A DNA stretch of 64,000 nucleotides. Source: Zhongshania aquatica (GTDB taxonomy: Bacteria > Pseudomonadota > Gammaproteobacteria > Pseudomonadales > Spongiibacteraceae). A program made the translations under genes and the position numbers. Below the pieces are notes generated by a model. It had not been told where the DNA came from. It made no database searches and was given only the letters and a program-made list of their open reading frames with translations. Position 1 is the first letter of the stretch; each line of letters opens with the position of its first letter. The stretch covers positions 1 to 64,000 of the forward strand of contig NZ_JANZNQ010000010.1 in the NCBI RefSeq assembly GCF_027257955.1, in the 5' to 3' direction. Below, in pieces: positions 55,955-64,000 of this stretch.

Positions 55955-57100
55955 TTACAGAACACTCCGCGCAATAATCATACGCTGAATTTCACTGGTG
56001 CCTTCGTAAATACTCGTGATACGCACATCACGCGCTAAGCGCTCCAGCGGGTATTCGCGGTTATATCCGTTGCCACCCAAAATCTGCAAACCCGTGTAGC
56101 AGGCGCGGTTAGCTGACTCAGTGGCAAACAATTTCGCCATCGATGCCTGTTTACCAAAATCACCACCGCTCTCTTTGGTAAACGCCGCCTGCATCAATAA
56201 CAAGCGTGCTGCCTCCATTTCGGTGTAGGCGTCAGCAAGCATCCACTGCAAGCCTTGAAAATTAGAAATAACCTGACCGAATTGCTGACGTTCCTTTGCA
56301 TAATCGCGGGCATAATCTAAAGCTGCTTCGCCGATGCCTAAGGCCAGCGAACCAACGCCAATACGACCGCCTGCCAGCTCACCTAGTGCAACTTGGTAGC
56401 CTCGATGCAATGTACCCATCAATGCTGACGCAGGTATACGGCAATCGTCAAAATAGACCGGATTGGTCGCAGAACCCTTCTGACCCATTTTTTCTTCAGC
56501 GGGCCCAACGGTCAAACCAGCCGTTTCGCGCTCAACCAAAAAGCAGGAAATGCCTTTGCCACGCGGCGCGTCTTTATCTGTCACCGCCCAGACCACAAAC
56601 ACACCGGCATACTCAGCACTGGTGATATAGGCTTTAGAGCCATTTAATATCCAGCTATCGCCGTCACGCACTGCCGTCGTTTTCATGCCAGATGGATCTG
56701 AGCCTGCACCCGATTCTGTTAAGCAAAAGCCAGCTGCCAAATATTCACCGGAGCATATTTTAGGTAGATACGTCGCCTTCTGATCTTCGCTAGCCACCGA
56801 TTGAATCACTTCCGCAACCATATTGGTCACCGACACGGTGACCGCTGTTGATGCACAGCCTCTCGCTAATCCAGTAATAGCAAGGCTAAACGCAACTGTA
56901 CCCGCTTCTGTGCCGCCGTAATCAGCGCCCACGTTCAAGCCCATAAAGCCGAGGTCGGCTAGCTTTTTAAGATTAGCTAAAAATTCCTCTTTGCCTTTAC
57001 CTTCATCCAATTTAGCAGCGTTTGGCACTAGTTCTTTGGCCGCAAAATCCGCTGCCGTTTGCTGAATGAACTGCTGCTCTTCTGTGAGATTTAAATTCAT
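55955..57100 (-). CDS. Acyl-CoA dehydrogenase
   Basis: 381 residues from the ATG at 57100, where conserved sequence (MNLNLTEEQQF) starts; a longer start adds a hydrophobic tail. FAD/acyl-CoA motifs: YLPKICSGEYLAAGFCLTESGAGSDPSGMKT, RGKGISCFLVE, GLQILGGNGYNREYPLERLARDVR and the C-terminal IYEGTSEIQR with its catalytic base region. Fourth gene of the operon; catalyses the first alpha-beta oxidation step. Confidence 0.93.
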   Translation of the reverse strand: MNLNLTEEQQFIQQTAADFAAKELVPNAAKLDEGKGKEEFLANLKKLADLGFMGLNVGADYGGTEAGTVAFSLAITGLARGCASTAVTVSVTNMVAEVIQSVASEDQKATYLPKICSGEYLAAGFCLTESGAGSDPSGMKTTAVRDGDSWILNGSKAYITSAEYAGVFVVWAVTDKDAPRGKGISCFLVERETAGLTVGPAEEKMGQKGSATNPVYFDDCRIPASALMGTLHRGYQVALGELAGGRIGVGSLALGIGEAALDYARDYAKERQQFGQVISNFQGLQWMLADAYTEMEAARLLLMQAAFTKESGGDFGKQASMAKLFATESANRACYTGLQILGGNGYNREYPLERLARDVRITSIYEGTSEIQRMIIARSVL

Positions 57101-57183
57101 TACACCTAGCCCTGCCATATAAAATTTAAAGAAAAATAATAAAATCAGGAGACGCCCAGCGCCTCCTTGTTTCAACCATTGAA

Positions 57184-58416
57184 TTACATGCGTTCAATGA
57201 TAATTGCTGGCGCCATACCACCCGCAGTACACATGGTAATTAAGCCGCGTTTTAAATTACGACGCTCTAATTCATCCAAAACGGTACCGATTAGGATAGA
57301 ACCGGTAGCTCCAATAGGATGACCCAACGCCATAGAGCCGCCGTTAACGTTTATCTTGTCACGGTCAATATTTAACTTGCGGATAAAGCGCTCAAGTACC
57401 ACAGCAAAGGCTTCGTTAACTTCAAACAAGTCGATATCATCAACGGTTAAACCCGCTTTTTTAAGTACTTTTTCAGCAGCGGCAACAGGTGCATTTAACA
57501 TTAGAGTTGGACAATCACCCATATTCGCCATGGCCAATACTTTCGCACGCGGCTTCCAGCCTTGCTTAGTCGCGTACTCCGGTGAAGCGAGTAAAATTGC
57601 CGCCGCACCATCAACCACCCCAGATGAATTACCCGCATGGTGAACGTGATTTATTTCAATACCTGGATATTTCTGCTGCATTAATTTGCGGTAGGTTAAG
57701 CCGTTCTCATCCAACTCTTTATCTGCCAGCGCCGGGAAAGAAGGCTTAAGTTGCGACAAGGTTTCAAATGTTGTGCCTGGACGTGGGAACTCTTCCTTGT
57801 CCAAAGCCAAAGTGCCATCTTCGTGATATACCGGCACAACACTTTTCTTGAAATAACCATTTTCAATTGCGTGGGCCGCGCGCTGCTGACTCAAGGCTGC
57901 CAGCTTATCCAGTGCTTCGCGGTCAATGCCCTCTAAGGTTGCAATGGTATCTGCACACACACCCTGATGGCTTTGCGGGTGACTCGCACGCAAACGCAAA
58001 TTGCCACTGTCCATAATTTCCGGCAGGCCATTGTCATGGCCGTAACTAGACATCATCTCGGCACCGCCAGCGATTACCACATCTTCCATACCCGACATGA
58101 TCGACGCCGCGGCAATGTTCACACTGGTAATACCTGAACCACAGAAGCGGTCTAAGGTGACGCCGCTAGAGCGAATATCAAACCCGGCATCTAATGCCGA
58201 CATACGGCCCATATCACCTGCGTGACGACCACGCTGACAGCTCGTACCCCATACAACGTCATCAACTTCTGCGGTATTAATTTTATTGCGCTCAACTAAC
58301 GCCTTTAGCACACAGGCGCCCAATTGCTGCGGATGAATTTCTGCCAGCGCACCCTTGCCTAATTTACCTATGCCACGGGGTGTACGGCAGGCATCAATAA
58401 TCCATGCTTCACTCAT
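57184..58416 (-). CDS. Acetyl-CoA acyltransferase (thiolase)
   Basis: 410 residues. Active-site cysteine in LDRFCGSGI, histidine in GGSMALGHPIGATG and second cysteine in MCTAGGMAP. Acyl-CoA thiolase for the last step of beta-oxidation-like degradation. In the operon with the acyl-CoA dehydrogenase, CoA transferase/racemase-like and SDR genes. Confidence 0.92.
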   Translation of the reverse strand: MSEAWIIDACRTPRGIGKLGKGALAEIHPQQLGACVLKALVERNKINTAEVDDVVWGTSCQRGRHAGDMGRMSALDAGFDIRSSGVTLDRFCGSGITSVNIAAASIMSGMEDVVIAGGAEMMSSYGHDNGLPEIMDSGNLRLRASHPQSHQGVCADTIATLEGIDREALDKLAALSQQRAAHAIENGYFKKSVVPVYHEDGTLALDKEEFPRPGTTFETLSQLKPSFPALADKELDENGLTYRKLMQQKYPGIEINHVHHAGNSSGVVDGAAAILLASPEYATKQGWKPRAKVLAMANMGDCPTLMLNAPVAAAEKVLKKAGLTVDDIDLFEVNEAFAVVLERFIRKLNIDRDKINVNGGSMALGHPIGATGSILIGTVLDELERRNLKRGLITMCTAGGMAPAIIIERM

Positions 58417-58470
58417 TTTAAAATCCTCTGTTTTAGCGGCCTAGTATTTACATCAGCCAGTATTTTCGAT

Positions 58471-59598
58471 TTACGGTAAAACACCTTGCTCGGCAAGTTG
58501 TGCTATTTGCTCATTGCTGTATCCCAAACCGCTTAGTACATCGCGAGTATTGCTTCCCGCAGCTGGCGGTGACGCCGGCACCGATGGCGCGGTGCGGCTG
58601 AACTTTGGCGCAGGCGCCGCCTGCAACACTCCATCGGTACGAAGATAGCTTTCACGGAATTTATTGTGGGGATGTTCCGGCGCTTCATTCATCGACAGGA
58701 TGGGGGCAAAGCACACATCGCTCCCTTCCATAACGTCGCACCACTCATCACGGGTTTTACGCTTCATTACCGCAGTGAGTTTTGCCTTAAGCTCAGGCCA
58801 CTTTGACTCATCGCTTTGGGTTGAAAACTCCGCAGGATCAAGCTCCGCTTTTTCTAATAATAATTCAAAAAATTGCGGCTCAAGGGAACCGATAGAAACA
58901 TATTTGCCGTCGGCGGTTTCGTAGCTGTCATAAAAATATGAGGCGCCATCCAGCAGATTCACGCCGCGCTCATCACGCCAGCGATTACTAGCCATCCACG
59001 CATACATCATGTGCATTAAGGCGGCGGAACCCTCCACCATAGACACATCAATCACTTGCCCGTGACCCGAGCGCGACGATTCAAAAATCGCGCACATCAA
59101 ACCAAAGGCTAAGAACATACCACCACCGCCGAAGTCACCCACTAAATTCAACGGAGGCACGGGGCGCGCTCCTTTACGACCAATGCCGTGCAGAGCGCCC
59201 GACAGCGAAATATAATTGATGTCGTGGCCTGCAGCTTGCGACAGAGGCCCAGTTTGACCCCAGCCGGTCATGCGCCCGTACACAAGCTTTGGGTTTCGCG
59301 CCATGCAGTCTTCTGGGCCAATACCCAAACGCTCGGCAACACCTGGGCGAAACCCTTCAATAAGCGCATCTGCTGTCGCACAGAGCTTTAACACAATCTC
59401 CACGCCCTCAGCCGACTTCAAGTTGACCGCGATGGATTTCTTACCGCGCTCACTGACCTCGGCAGGCCGCGCTTTAGAGGAGGATTTGCGGGTAATAGAA
59501 ATCACTTCCGCGCCCATATCCGCCAGCATCATGCCGCAAAATGGCGCGGGGCCGAGGCCTTCAATTTCTATTACACGCAAGCCAGTCAAGGGGCCCAT
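58471..59598 (-). CDS. CaiB/BaiF-type CoA transferase, alpha-methylacyl-CoA racemase-like
   Basis: 375 residues. Class III CoA-transferase fold with IEGLGPAPFCGMMLADMGAEV opening, the catalytic aspartate in GHDINYISLSG, and RPVPPLNLVGDF. The conserved GP-x-PF-x-GMMLADMGA is shared by alpha-methylacyl-CoA racemases, so racemisation of branched acyl-CoA is favoured over CoA transfer. Suggests the operon handles methyl-branched or steroid-type acyl chains. Confidence 0.87.
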   Translation of the reverse strand: MGPLTGLRVIEIEGLGPAPFCGMMLADMGAEVISITRKSSSKARPAEVSERGKKSIAVNLKSAEGVEIVLKLCATADALIEGFRPGVAERLGIGPEDCMARNPKLVYGRMTGWGQTGPLSQAAGHDINYISLSGALHGIGRKGARPVPPLNLVGDFGGGGMFLAFGLMCAIFESSRSGHGQVIDVSMVEGSAALMHMMYAWMASNRWRDERGVNLLDGASYFYDSYETADGKYVSIGSLEPQFFELLLEKAELDPAEFSTQSDESKWPELKAKLTAVMKRKTRDEWCDVMEGSDVCFAPILSMNEAPEHPHNKFRESYLRTDGVLQAAPAPKFSRTAPSVPASPPAAGSNTRDVLSGLGYSNEQIAQLAEQGVLP

Positions 59599-59639
59599 AT
59601 TTACTCTCCTGCTAATCCATCAATTCGACAAGCAAAGAC

Positions 59640-60410
59640 TTATTTAGGCTGCATACGCAGACCAGCGTCCATACGAATGCACTCGCCATTGATGTAATCG
59701 TTCTCGATGATACTGGTGACCATATGCGCAATTTCAGCCGCGCGGCCAAGACGCTTAGGAAATAATGGCGTGCTGCTAAGGGCTTGATAAACAGGCGCTG
59801 GCAATGACTCAAACATCGGGGTGTTGATCAGACCCGGGGCAATGGTGTTCACCCGAATACCCACGGTTGATAAGTCCCGTGCGATGGGCAGAGTCATACC
59901 CACAATACCGCCTTTACTAGCGCTGTATGCAGCTTGGCCAACCTGGCCTTCGAATGCGGCAACAGAGGCCGTATTCACGATGGCGCCACGAACACCATCT
60001 TCATTGTCTGGGATATTTTTGGCCATTTGCTCGGCACACAAACGCAGCACATTGAAGGTACCCGTCAAATTTACTGCCAAGGTTTTCTGCCACAAATCCA
60101 AGGGGAATGGGCCGTCTTTACCCAAAGTCTTGCTGCCTGTTGCGATACCCGCGCAGTTCACACAAATATGAATGGCGCCAAATGCGGCCATAGTGGCGTT
60201 CACACCGGCTTGAACCGACTCTTCGCTGGTCACGTTCACGTCGGCAAACATGACTGAGTCACCAAGCTCAGCAACAACCGCCTCGCCTGCCGCGGCATTC
60301 ATATCAAATATGGCCGCTTTCGCGCCAAGGCTAACTAGACGCTTCACGATCTCTAAACCCATACCGGAAGCACCACCACTGACGACTGCGACCTTACCTT
60401 TGATATCCAT
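59640..60410 (-). CDS. Short-chain dehydrogenase, 3-hydroxyacyl-CoA dehydrogenase type
   Basis: 256 residues from the ATG at 60410 with a strong AGGAG upstream. NAD(P) motif VVSGGASGMGLEIV, catalytic serine (NTASVAA) and YSASKGG with tyrosine/lysine, and the ECIRMDAGLRM end. Closest to HSD17B10-like 3-hydroxyacyl-CoA dehydrogenases. First gene of the operon, divergent from an AraC regulator. No enoyl-CoA hydratase is present in the operon. Confidence 0.88.
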   Translation of the reverse strand: MDIKGKVAVVSGGASGMGLEIVKRLVSLGAKAAIFDMNAAAGEAVVAELGDSVMFADVNVTSEESVQAGVNATMAAFGAIHICVNCAGIATGSKTLGKDGPFPLDLWQKTLAVNLTGTFNVLRLCAEQMAKNIPDNEDGVRGAIVNTASVAAFEGQVGQAAYSASKGGIVGMTLPIARDLSTVGIRVNTIAPGLINTPMFESLPAPVYQALSSTPLFPKRLGRAAEIAHMVTSIIENDYINGECIRMDAGLRMQPK

Positions 60411-60448
60411 GATGTTTCTCCTAGCCAATAAATGATGTGACTTGAGCA

Positions 60449-60461
60449 CGCGGAATCCGCG
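60449..60461. promoter_or_regulatory. Palindrome in the divergent acyl-CoA operon/AraC promoter region
   Basis: Perfect palindrome CGCGG-AAT-CCGCG, with a second inverted repeat TGGCG...CGCCA at 60475-60493, 40 bases before the SDR gene. It is a plausible operator, but AraC proteins more often use direct repeats, so another regulator may bind. Confidence 0.4.
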
Positions 60462-60540
60462 CAATAAATCAAATTGGCGCAATGATCACGCCACAGCACA
60501 AACAAAACAATGATGGAAATAGAGATAAAAATAGACATTT

Positions 60541-60549
60541 TGTTATAAT
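60541..60549 (+). promoter_or_regulatory. Extended -10 promoter of the second AraC gene
   Basis: TGTTATAAT, a perfect TATAAT with an extended TGN, 31 bases before the GTG start of the AraC gene. No strong -35 element at the right distance. Confidence 0.5.
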
Positions 60550-60579
60550 CTATTTTCGGTACCTTTCGAGGCTAGGACA

Positions 60580-61584
60580 GTGCGCACGCCAACTATATCT
60601 ATTTATTTTATTCGGGCCTGCCTCAAGAACCTTAGTGAACAGCCTGAAAAGCAGCTTGATTTACTAGCAAAAAATCATATTTCGCCAATGATTCTGCGAT
60701 CCACTACCGCCCGTGTACCCGCTGAGAATTACGCCAACCTCCTACGCGACACAATGCAAGAAATGGACGATGAGTTAATGGGCTATGGCAGTCTTCCGCA
60801 AAAATTAGGTTGCTGGAGCACCATGGTCGAGCTAGCCACCAACTCAATTAATTTGGGGGAGGCACTAAAAAAGCTAACTCGCTTTTACCGACTAGTGTCC
60901 TGGGGCTTAGAAACACGGTTGAGTAGCGACAGCGAAGGAAATGCCTATATATCGCTAAATCATAGCGATATACGGAGTCAGTTTGATCCCTACCTCTACG
61001 AGTCGTTTTTATTCTATATTCACCGAACCGCGAATTGGTTAATCGGCCGCCAAATACCCCTGCACTCCGTCGATTTCTGCTTCGCAAAAACAGCTCACCG
61101 CGAAGTCTACTGGGATATGTATTTCTGCAAAGATATTCATTTTGATCAGCCGGTTTCACAACTTCGATTTTCCGCAGCCATGCTTGATCATCCCGTTGCA
61201 AAATCTGAGCAAGCCATCACCTCCTTCTTAGATCACGTCAATCAAGCCATGATTACTCAGGTTTACGCGCAAAAAAGCTGGCACTACAGAGTTAGTACCC
61301 AGCTGGAAGCTCAGCTTACTCAAAATCCCTCATTCAACGACTTTTCTAAAGGCTTTAATATTCACCCACACACGCTGCGCAGCTATCTGCGGGACGAAGG
61401 TTTCCAGTATCAAGACATTAAAGATCGAGTGCGTCGTGACAGCGCCATTTTCTATTTGAGCTCAAGGGGTAAAAGCGTCGAAGACACGGCTGCGTTAACA
61501 GGTTTTTCGGAGGCCAGCGCGTTTATCCGCGCCTTTAAAAAATGGACGGGGAACACTCCCATTCACTACAAACGCAAGCCTTAA
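60580..61584 (+). CDS. AraC-family regulator of the acyl-CoA degradation operon
   Basis: 334 residues, GTG start after AGGACA. An N-terminal arabinose-binding-like domain about 1-230 and C-terminal HTH with FNDFSKGFNIHPHTLRSYLR and VEDTAALTGFSEASAFIRAFKKW. OruR/Pqr-type of regulators of lipid degradation. Divergent from the four-gene operon, so probably its activator. The ligand could be an acyl-CoA-derived compound; inference. Confidence 0.87.
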   Translation: MRTPTISIYFIRACLKNLSEQPEKQLDLLAKNHISPMILRSTTARVPAENYANLLRDTMQEMDDELMGYGSLPQKLGCWSTMVELATNSINLGEALKKLTRFYRLVSWGLETRLSSDSEGNAYISLNHSDIRSQFDPYLYESFLFYIHRTANWLIGRQIPLHSVDFCFAKTAHREVYWDMYFCKDIHFDQPVSQLRFSAAMLDHPVAKSEQAITSFLDHVNQAMITQVYAQKSWHYRVSTQLEAQLTQNPSFNDFSKGFNIHPHTLRSYLRDEGFQYQDIKDRVRRDSAIFYLSSRGKSVEDTAALTGFSEASAFIRAFKKWTGNTPIHYKRKP

Positions 61585-61638
61585 GCGACACTCTCGGGAT
61601 TCCTGAGCTTGTCCTAAACGTGATCTCGACGAGAACAT

Positions 61639-62622
61639 CTAATGACTGAATTTCTGCCGATAAGCACGCGGCGTCAATCCTGTTTTGCGCTGAAATAGTC
61701 GATTAAAGGAACTGATATCAACGTATCCGATACGCTGCATGACCATCTCAGCAGACAGCCCCGTACTCTCTAATAATTTTTTCGCCGCTTCGATACGCAG
61801 ATTTTGCAGGTAGCTATTTGGCGTGTCACCGACCGCCTCTTTAAAACGCCGCATCAACGTTCTTGAACTAACATGATGTTCCTTTGCTAGCTTATCTAAG
61901 GAAAATGGCGCGCATAGGTTTTTTTCAAGACTGTCCTGAACGGACAGTACCAACGAGTCGTTATGTGTCTGCTGTCTAGGCAAAATCAAATAGGGCGCCT
62001 GCTGGGTTAAATTTGTATCTACCAATAAGGTCTTAGCACACAGCGACGCCACCGCCTTGCCCATATAACGCTCAACCAACAGCAGTGCGGTGAGCATTTC
62101 CGCTCCGTTGGCGCCGCCAGTTATCAGGCGCGGCTCCTCAACAACGAGCTTGCCAGCATTCAAACGAATATCGGGGTAGCGCTGCTGAAACTGCTCCGCC
62201 AACCACCAACTTGTGGTGGCACTTAGTCCCGCTAACAAGCCGGTTTCTGCCAGCACAAAGCTGCTGGTGCATTGCGTGCAAATAATACATCCGTTGTGAT
62301 ATTGCCGACCAAGCCAATCAATAATGCCGCGCATGGCGTCCAGCTTGTGGGTAAACGCTCTGCCACCGGGATAATTCATCGCCGGTACCACCACGATGCT
62401 GTCTGTCGGTAGCTCTGTCAGCGGTCCATCGACGGCAATGCGCAAGCCAGATGCGGTTGTAACCGCGCCGCCATCCTCAGACAGCACCTGCCACTCAAAC
62501 ATACCCTCCTGCCGCTTATATTGCTCGCGCCAATGGGAGTTTGCGACTAAATACAAATCCTGCGGATTTACCAAGCTGCCTGCATAGCAGCCTTCATAGG
62601 CAACGATATAAACCTTCGGCAC
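61639..62622 (-). CDS. GlxA-type AraC regulator (DJ-1/PfpI plus HTH)
   Basis: 327 residues. N-terminal class I amidotransferase-like domain about 1-200 with the nucleophile-elbow cysteine in GCIICTQCTSSFVLAETG, then an AraC HTH (about 230-322): LAKEHHVSSRTLMRRFKEAVG and MQRIGYVDISSFNRLFQRKTG. These are GlxA-family regulators. Divergent from the nitronate monooxygenase with inverted repeats between them. Confidence 0.88.
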   Translation of the reverse strand: MPKVYIVAYEGCYAGSLVNPQDLYLVANSHWREQYKRQEGMFEWQVLSEDGGAVTTASGLRIAVDGPLTELPTDSIVVVPAMNYPGGRAFTHKLDAMRGIIDWLGRQYHNGCIICTQCTSSFVLAETGLLAGLSATTSWWLAEQFQQRYPDIRLNAGKLVVEEPRLITGGANGAEMLTALLLVERYMGKAVASLCAKTLLVDTNLTQQAPYLILPRQQTHNDSLVLSVQDSLEKNLCAPFSLDKLAKEHHVSSRTLMRRFKEAVGDTPNSYLQNLRIEAAKKLLESTGLSAEMVMQRIGYVDISSFNRLFQRKTGLTPRAYRQKFSH

Positions 62623-62647
62623 AGTAGCTCTCCTAATATGAAGTGCA

Positions 62648-62690
62648 ACAGTGTCTCTATCCGCATATTTAATGTCAATAAAGACACTGT
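62648..62690. promoter_or_regulatory. Inverted repeat between glxA-like and NMO genes
   Basis: ACAGTGTCT, 25 bases, AGACACTGT. A second repeat, AACACTCT at 62704 and AGAGTGTT at 62744, lies just to the right. They flank the likely promoters of the divergent genes and are good candidates for the GlxA-like operator, though neither is tested. Confidence 0.45.
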
Positions 62691-62757
62691 AAGAGTTGGC
62701 GACAACACTCTACAGTAAGGCCTCCACACAGACCTTAATAAACAGAGTGTTTCGACT

Positions 62758-63738
62758 ATGGCATTACCTGAGCTACTTAAAAATCGACTGCAACTGCCCG
62801 CCGTTGCCGCGCCTATGTTTTTGGCATCGGGACCAGAACTCGTTATTGAAACCTGTAAAGCGGGCATGATCGGTTCGTTTCCAGCATTGAATCAGCGCAG
62901 CAGTGAAGGCTTCGAAGAATGGCTCAACACCATCAATGCATCTCTAAATCAATTTGAAAAAGACACCGGCACCAAAGCCGCGCCATTTGCAGTAAATTTA
63001 ATCGTTCACAAAACCAATCCGCGCCTAGAAGCCGATCTGGCGCTATGCGTAAAACATCAAGTTCCTATTATTATCACTTCGCTGGGCGCGGCTAAACCCG
63101 TCATTGATGCTATTCACAGCTACGGCGGCTTGGTATTTCACGACGTTATTAACGCGCGGCATGCACGAAAAGCAGCTGACGCCGGTGTAGACGGCATCAT
63201 TGCGGTTAGCGCCGGAGCCGGTGGACACGCGGGCAATATCAATCCCTTTGCGCTGGTTGCCGAGATTCGCGAATTTTTCGACAAGACATTACTACTCGCA
63301 GGCGCTATATCAAAAGGCAGCGACATTGCCGCCGCGCAAATGATGGGAGCGGATCTAGCGTATTTGGGAACACGCTTCATTAATACGCAAGAAAGCCTAG
63401 TCCAAAAAGAATATAAACAGATGATTGTAGAGTCCAAAGCTACTGATATCGTCTACACACCGAATATCTCTGGTGTATTCGCCAACTTCCTTAAGCCAAG
63501 TATTGTGAATGCAGGGCTAGACCCAAGCAATTTGGAACCTAAAACAAACATCGATTTTGGCGAAGAATTAGAAGTTGATGCAGACCACAAGGACGGCGAT
63601 AAAGCAGGCGGAGCGTGGAAACAAATCTGGTCCGCGGGTCAGGGCGTCGGCGCAATCCATGACATCCCAACTACGGCAGAACTTGTAGCAACACTGATAG
63701 CAGAACACAAAAGCGCCACCGCCATATTTAGCAAGTAA
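62758..63738 (+). CDS. Nitronate monooxygenase family flavoprotein
   Basis: 326 residues. FMN TIM-barrel with APMFLASGPELVIETCKAG and GMIGSFPALNQRS openings, VSAGAGGHAG, GAISKGSDIAAAQMMGADLAYLGTRF. Typical of 2-nitropropane dioxygenase/nitronate monooxygenase or related enoyl reductases. The active-site base cannot be confirmed by eye. Divergent from the GlxA regulator, and adjacent to the acyl-CoA genes. Role in alkyl nitronate detoxification is inferred. Confidence 0.88.
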   Translation: MALPELLKNRLQLPAVAAPMFLASGPELVIETCKAGMIGSFPALNQRSSEGFEEWLNTINASLNQFEKDTGTKAAPFAVNLIVHKTNPRLEADLALCVKHQVPIIITSLGAAKPVIDAIHSYGGLVFHDVINARHARKAADAGVDGIIAVSAGAGGHAGNINPFALVAEIREFFDKTLLLAGAISKGSDIAAAQMMGADLAYLGTRFINTQESLVQKEYKQMIVESKATDIVYTPNISGVFANFLKPSIVNAGLDPSNLEPKTNIDFGEELEVDADHKDGDKAGGAWKQIWSAGQGVGAIHDIPTTAELVATLIAEHKSATAIFSK

Positions 63739-63769
63739 GACGACGCTATAAACGCTTATATGTTTTGCC

Positions 63770-63809
63770 AACAAGTGGCGCGCATACCTTAGGGGCCGCG
63801 CCACTTGTT
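63770..63809 (+). terminator. Hairpin between NMO and the OsmC-family gene
   Basis: Thirteen-base perfect stem AACAAGTGGCGCG / CGCGCCACTTGTT around a 14-base loop, 31 bases past the NMO stop. Probably terminates both convergent transcripts. Confidence 0.7.
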
Positions 63810-63862
63810 TATCAAGATTCCAGGCGTCAGTTCAAACACTGCCGTCCAGAGAGTGCAGCTCC

Positions 63863-64000
63863 CTATGCCCGCGTTGCTATTTGAATCTCAAGTTTTTTTA
63901 CAGCTGTTAAAGAATTACTGACAATACAGATCTTCTCCGCCTTCTCTAGCAAAGTCGTCGCCTTTGCTCTCGCGCTCTCGTCGGCAATGGTTAAGGAGAC
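63863..64000 (-). CDS. OsmC-family protein, C-terminal 45 residues (partial)
   Basis: The minus strand encodes an open frame running off the right edge and ending at TAG 63863-63865. Its sequence VSLTIADES, ARAKATTLLEKAEKICIVSN, SLTAVKKLEIQIA fits the C-terminal AEK-x-C-x-(V/I)-SN region of OsmC/Ohr redox proteins, with cysteine 25 in the visible segment as a likely active-site cysteine. Whether it is Ohr, OsmC or YhfA type cannot be judged. Confidence 0.72.
   Translation of the reverse strand, partial: VSLTIADESARAKATTLLEKAEKICIVSNSLTAVKKLEIQIATRA

Overview
The window looks like chromosome from a marine, aerobic gammaproteobacterium, most likely near Spongiibacteraceae/Cellvibrionales. This is inferred from gene content (sodium-type PomAB-like stator, RoxSR/RegBA, wax-ester synthase, acyl-CoA catabolism, class II dihydroorotase next to RNase T) and not from a marker gene. 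No rRNA, tRNA, CRISPR array or prophage was seen. The only mobile DNA is the end of an IS3-family element at the left edge.

Layout. 1-6.4 kb: the IS end abuts the remnant of a YfiR-like (DUF4154) gene, followed by a CHASE8 histidine kinase. Facing them is an operon for a PstS-like protein, a porin-like barrel and a GGDEF/EAL protein whose GGDEF site is degenerate. 6.8-11.2 kb: an FAD oxidoreductase, then a cluster resembling the light-responsive LitR regulon (MerR regulator, TIGR01777 epimerase, COG3380 flavoprotein) with two identical-format operators in the divergent promoter. 11.3-14.9 kb: PepSY protein, Met/His-rich outer-membrane protein and the RegB/RegA redox pair, with a textbook RegA-type palindrome between the divergent genes. 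15-19.4 kb: large phytase-like lipoprotein and argG. 19.5-28.5 kb: potABCD, HhH protein, pyrC-rnt, sodB, 2-Cys peroxiredoxin, bfd-bfr and HopJ family protein (polyamine uptake and an iron/oxidative-stress block). 28.6-38.8 kb: repetitive secreted protein, pomAB-like stator, hydrolase/transglutaminase pair, LysR-adhC-fghA formaldehyde detoxification, and an SMP-30-like protein.

38.9-43.6 kb: AraC regulator and a TonB-dependent receptor that share a 13-bp operator, plus a protein made of four MshEN-like repeats. 43.6-48 kb: RIO kinase, M23 peptidase/bactofilin pair with a 97-nt gene overlap, and a Gly/Ala/Leu-rich lipoprotein. 48.3-55.8 kb: co-directional thioesterase, small membrane proteins, ATM1-type ABC exporter, WS/DGAT, Ycf46-like AAA ATPase and RlmA. 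56-60.4 kb: four-gene acyl-CoA degradation operon under a divergent AraC regulator. 61.6-64 kb: GlxA-type regulator, nitronate monooxygenase and the C-terminus of an OsmC-family protein.

The strongest new leads are regulatory: the LitR-like tandem operators, the RegA palindrome, the AraC direct repeats with 21-bp spacing in front of the TonB receptor, and a terminator-shaped hairpin in the argG leader. The tetra-MshEN protein and the Tat-type signal on the TonB receptor are the most unusual protein architectures. No wholly new multi-gene system could be demonstrated from sequence alone.
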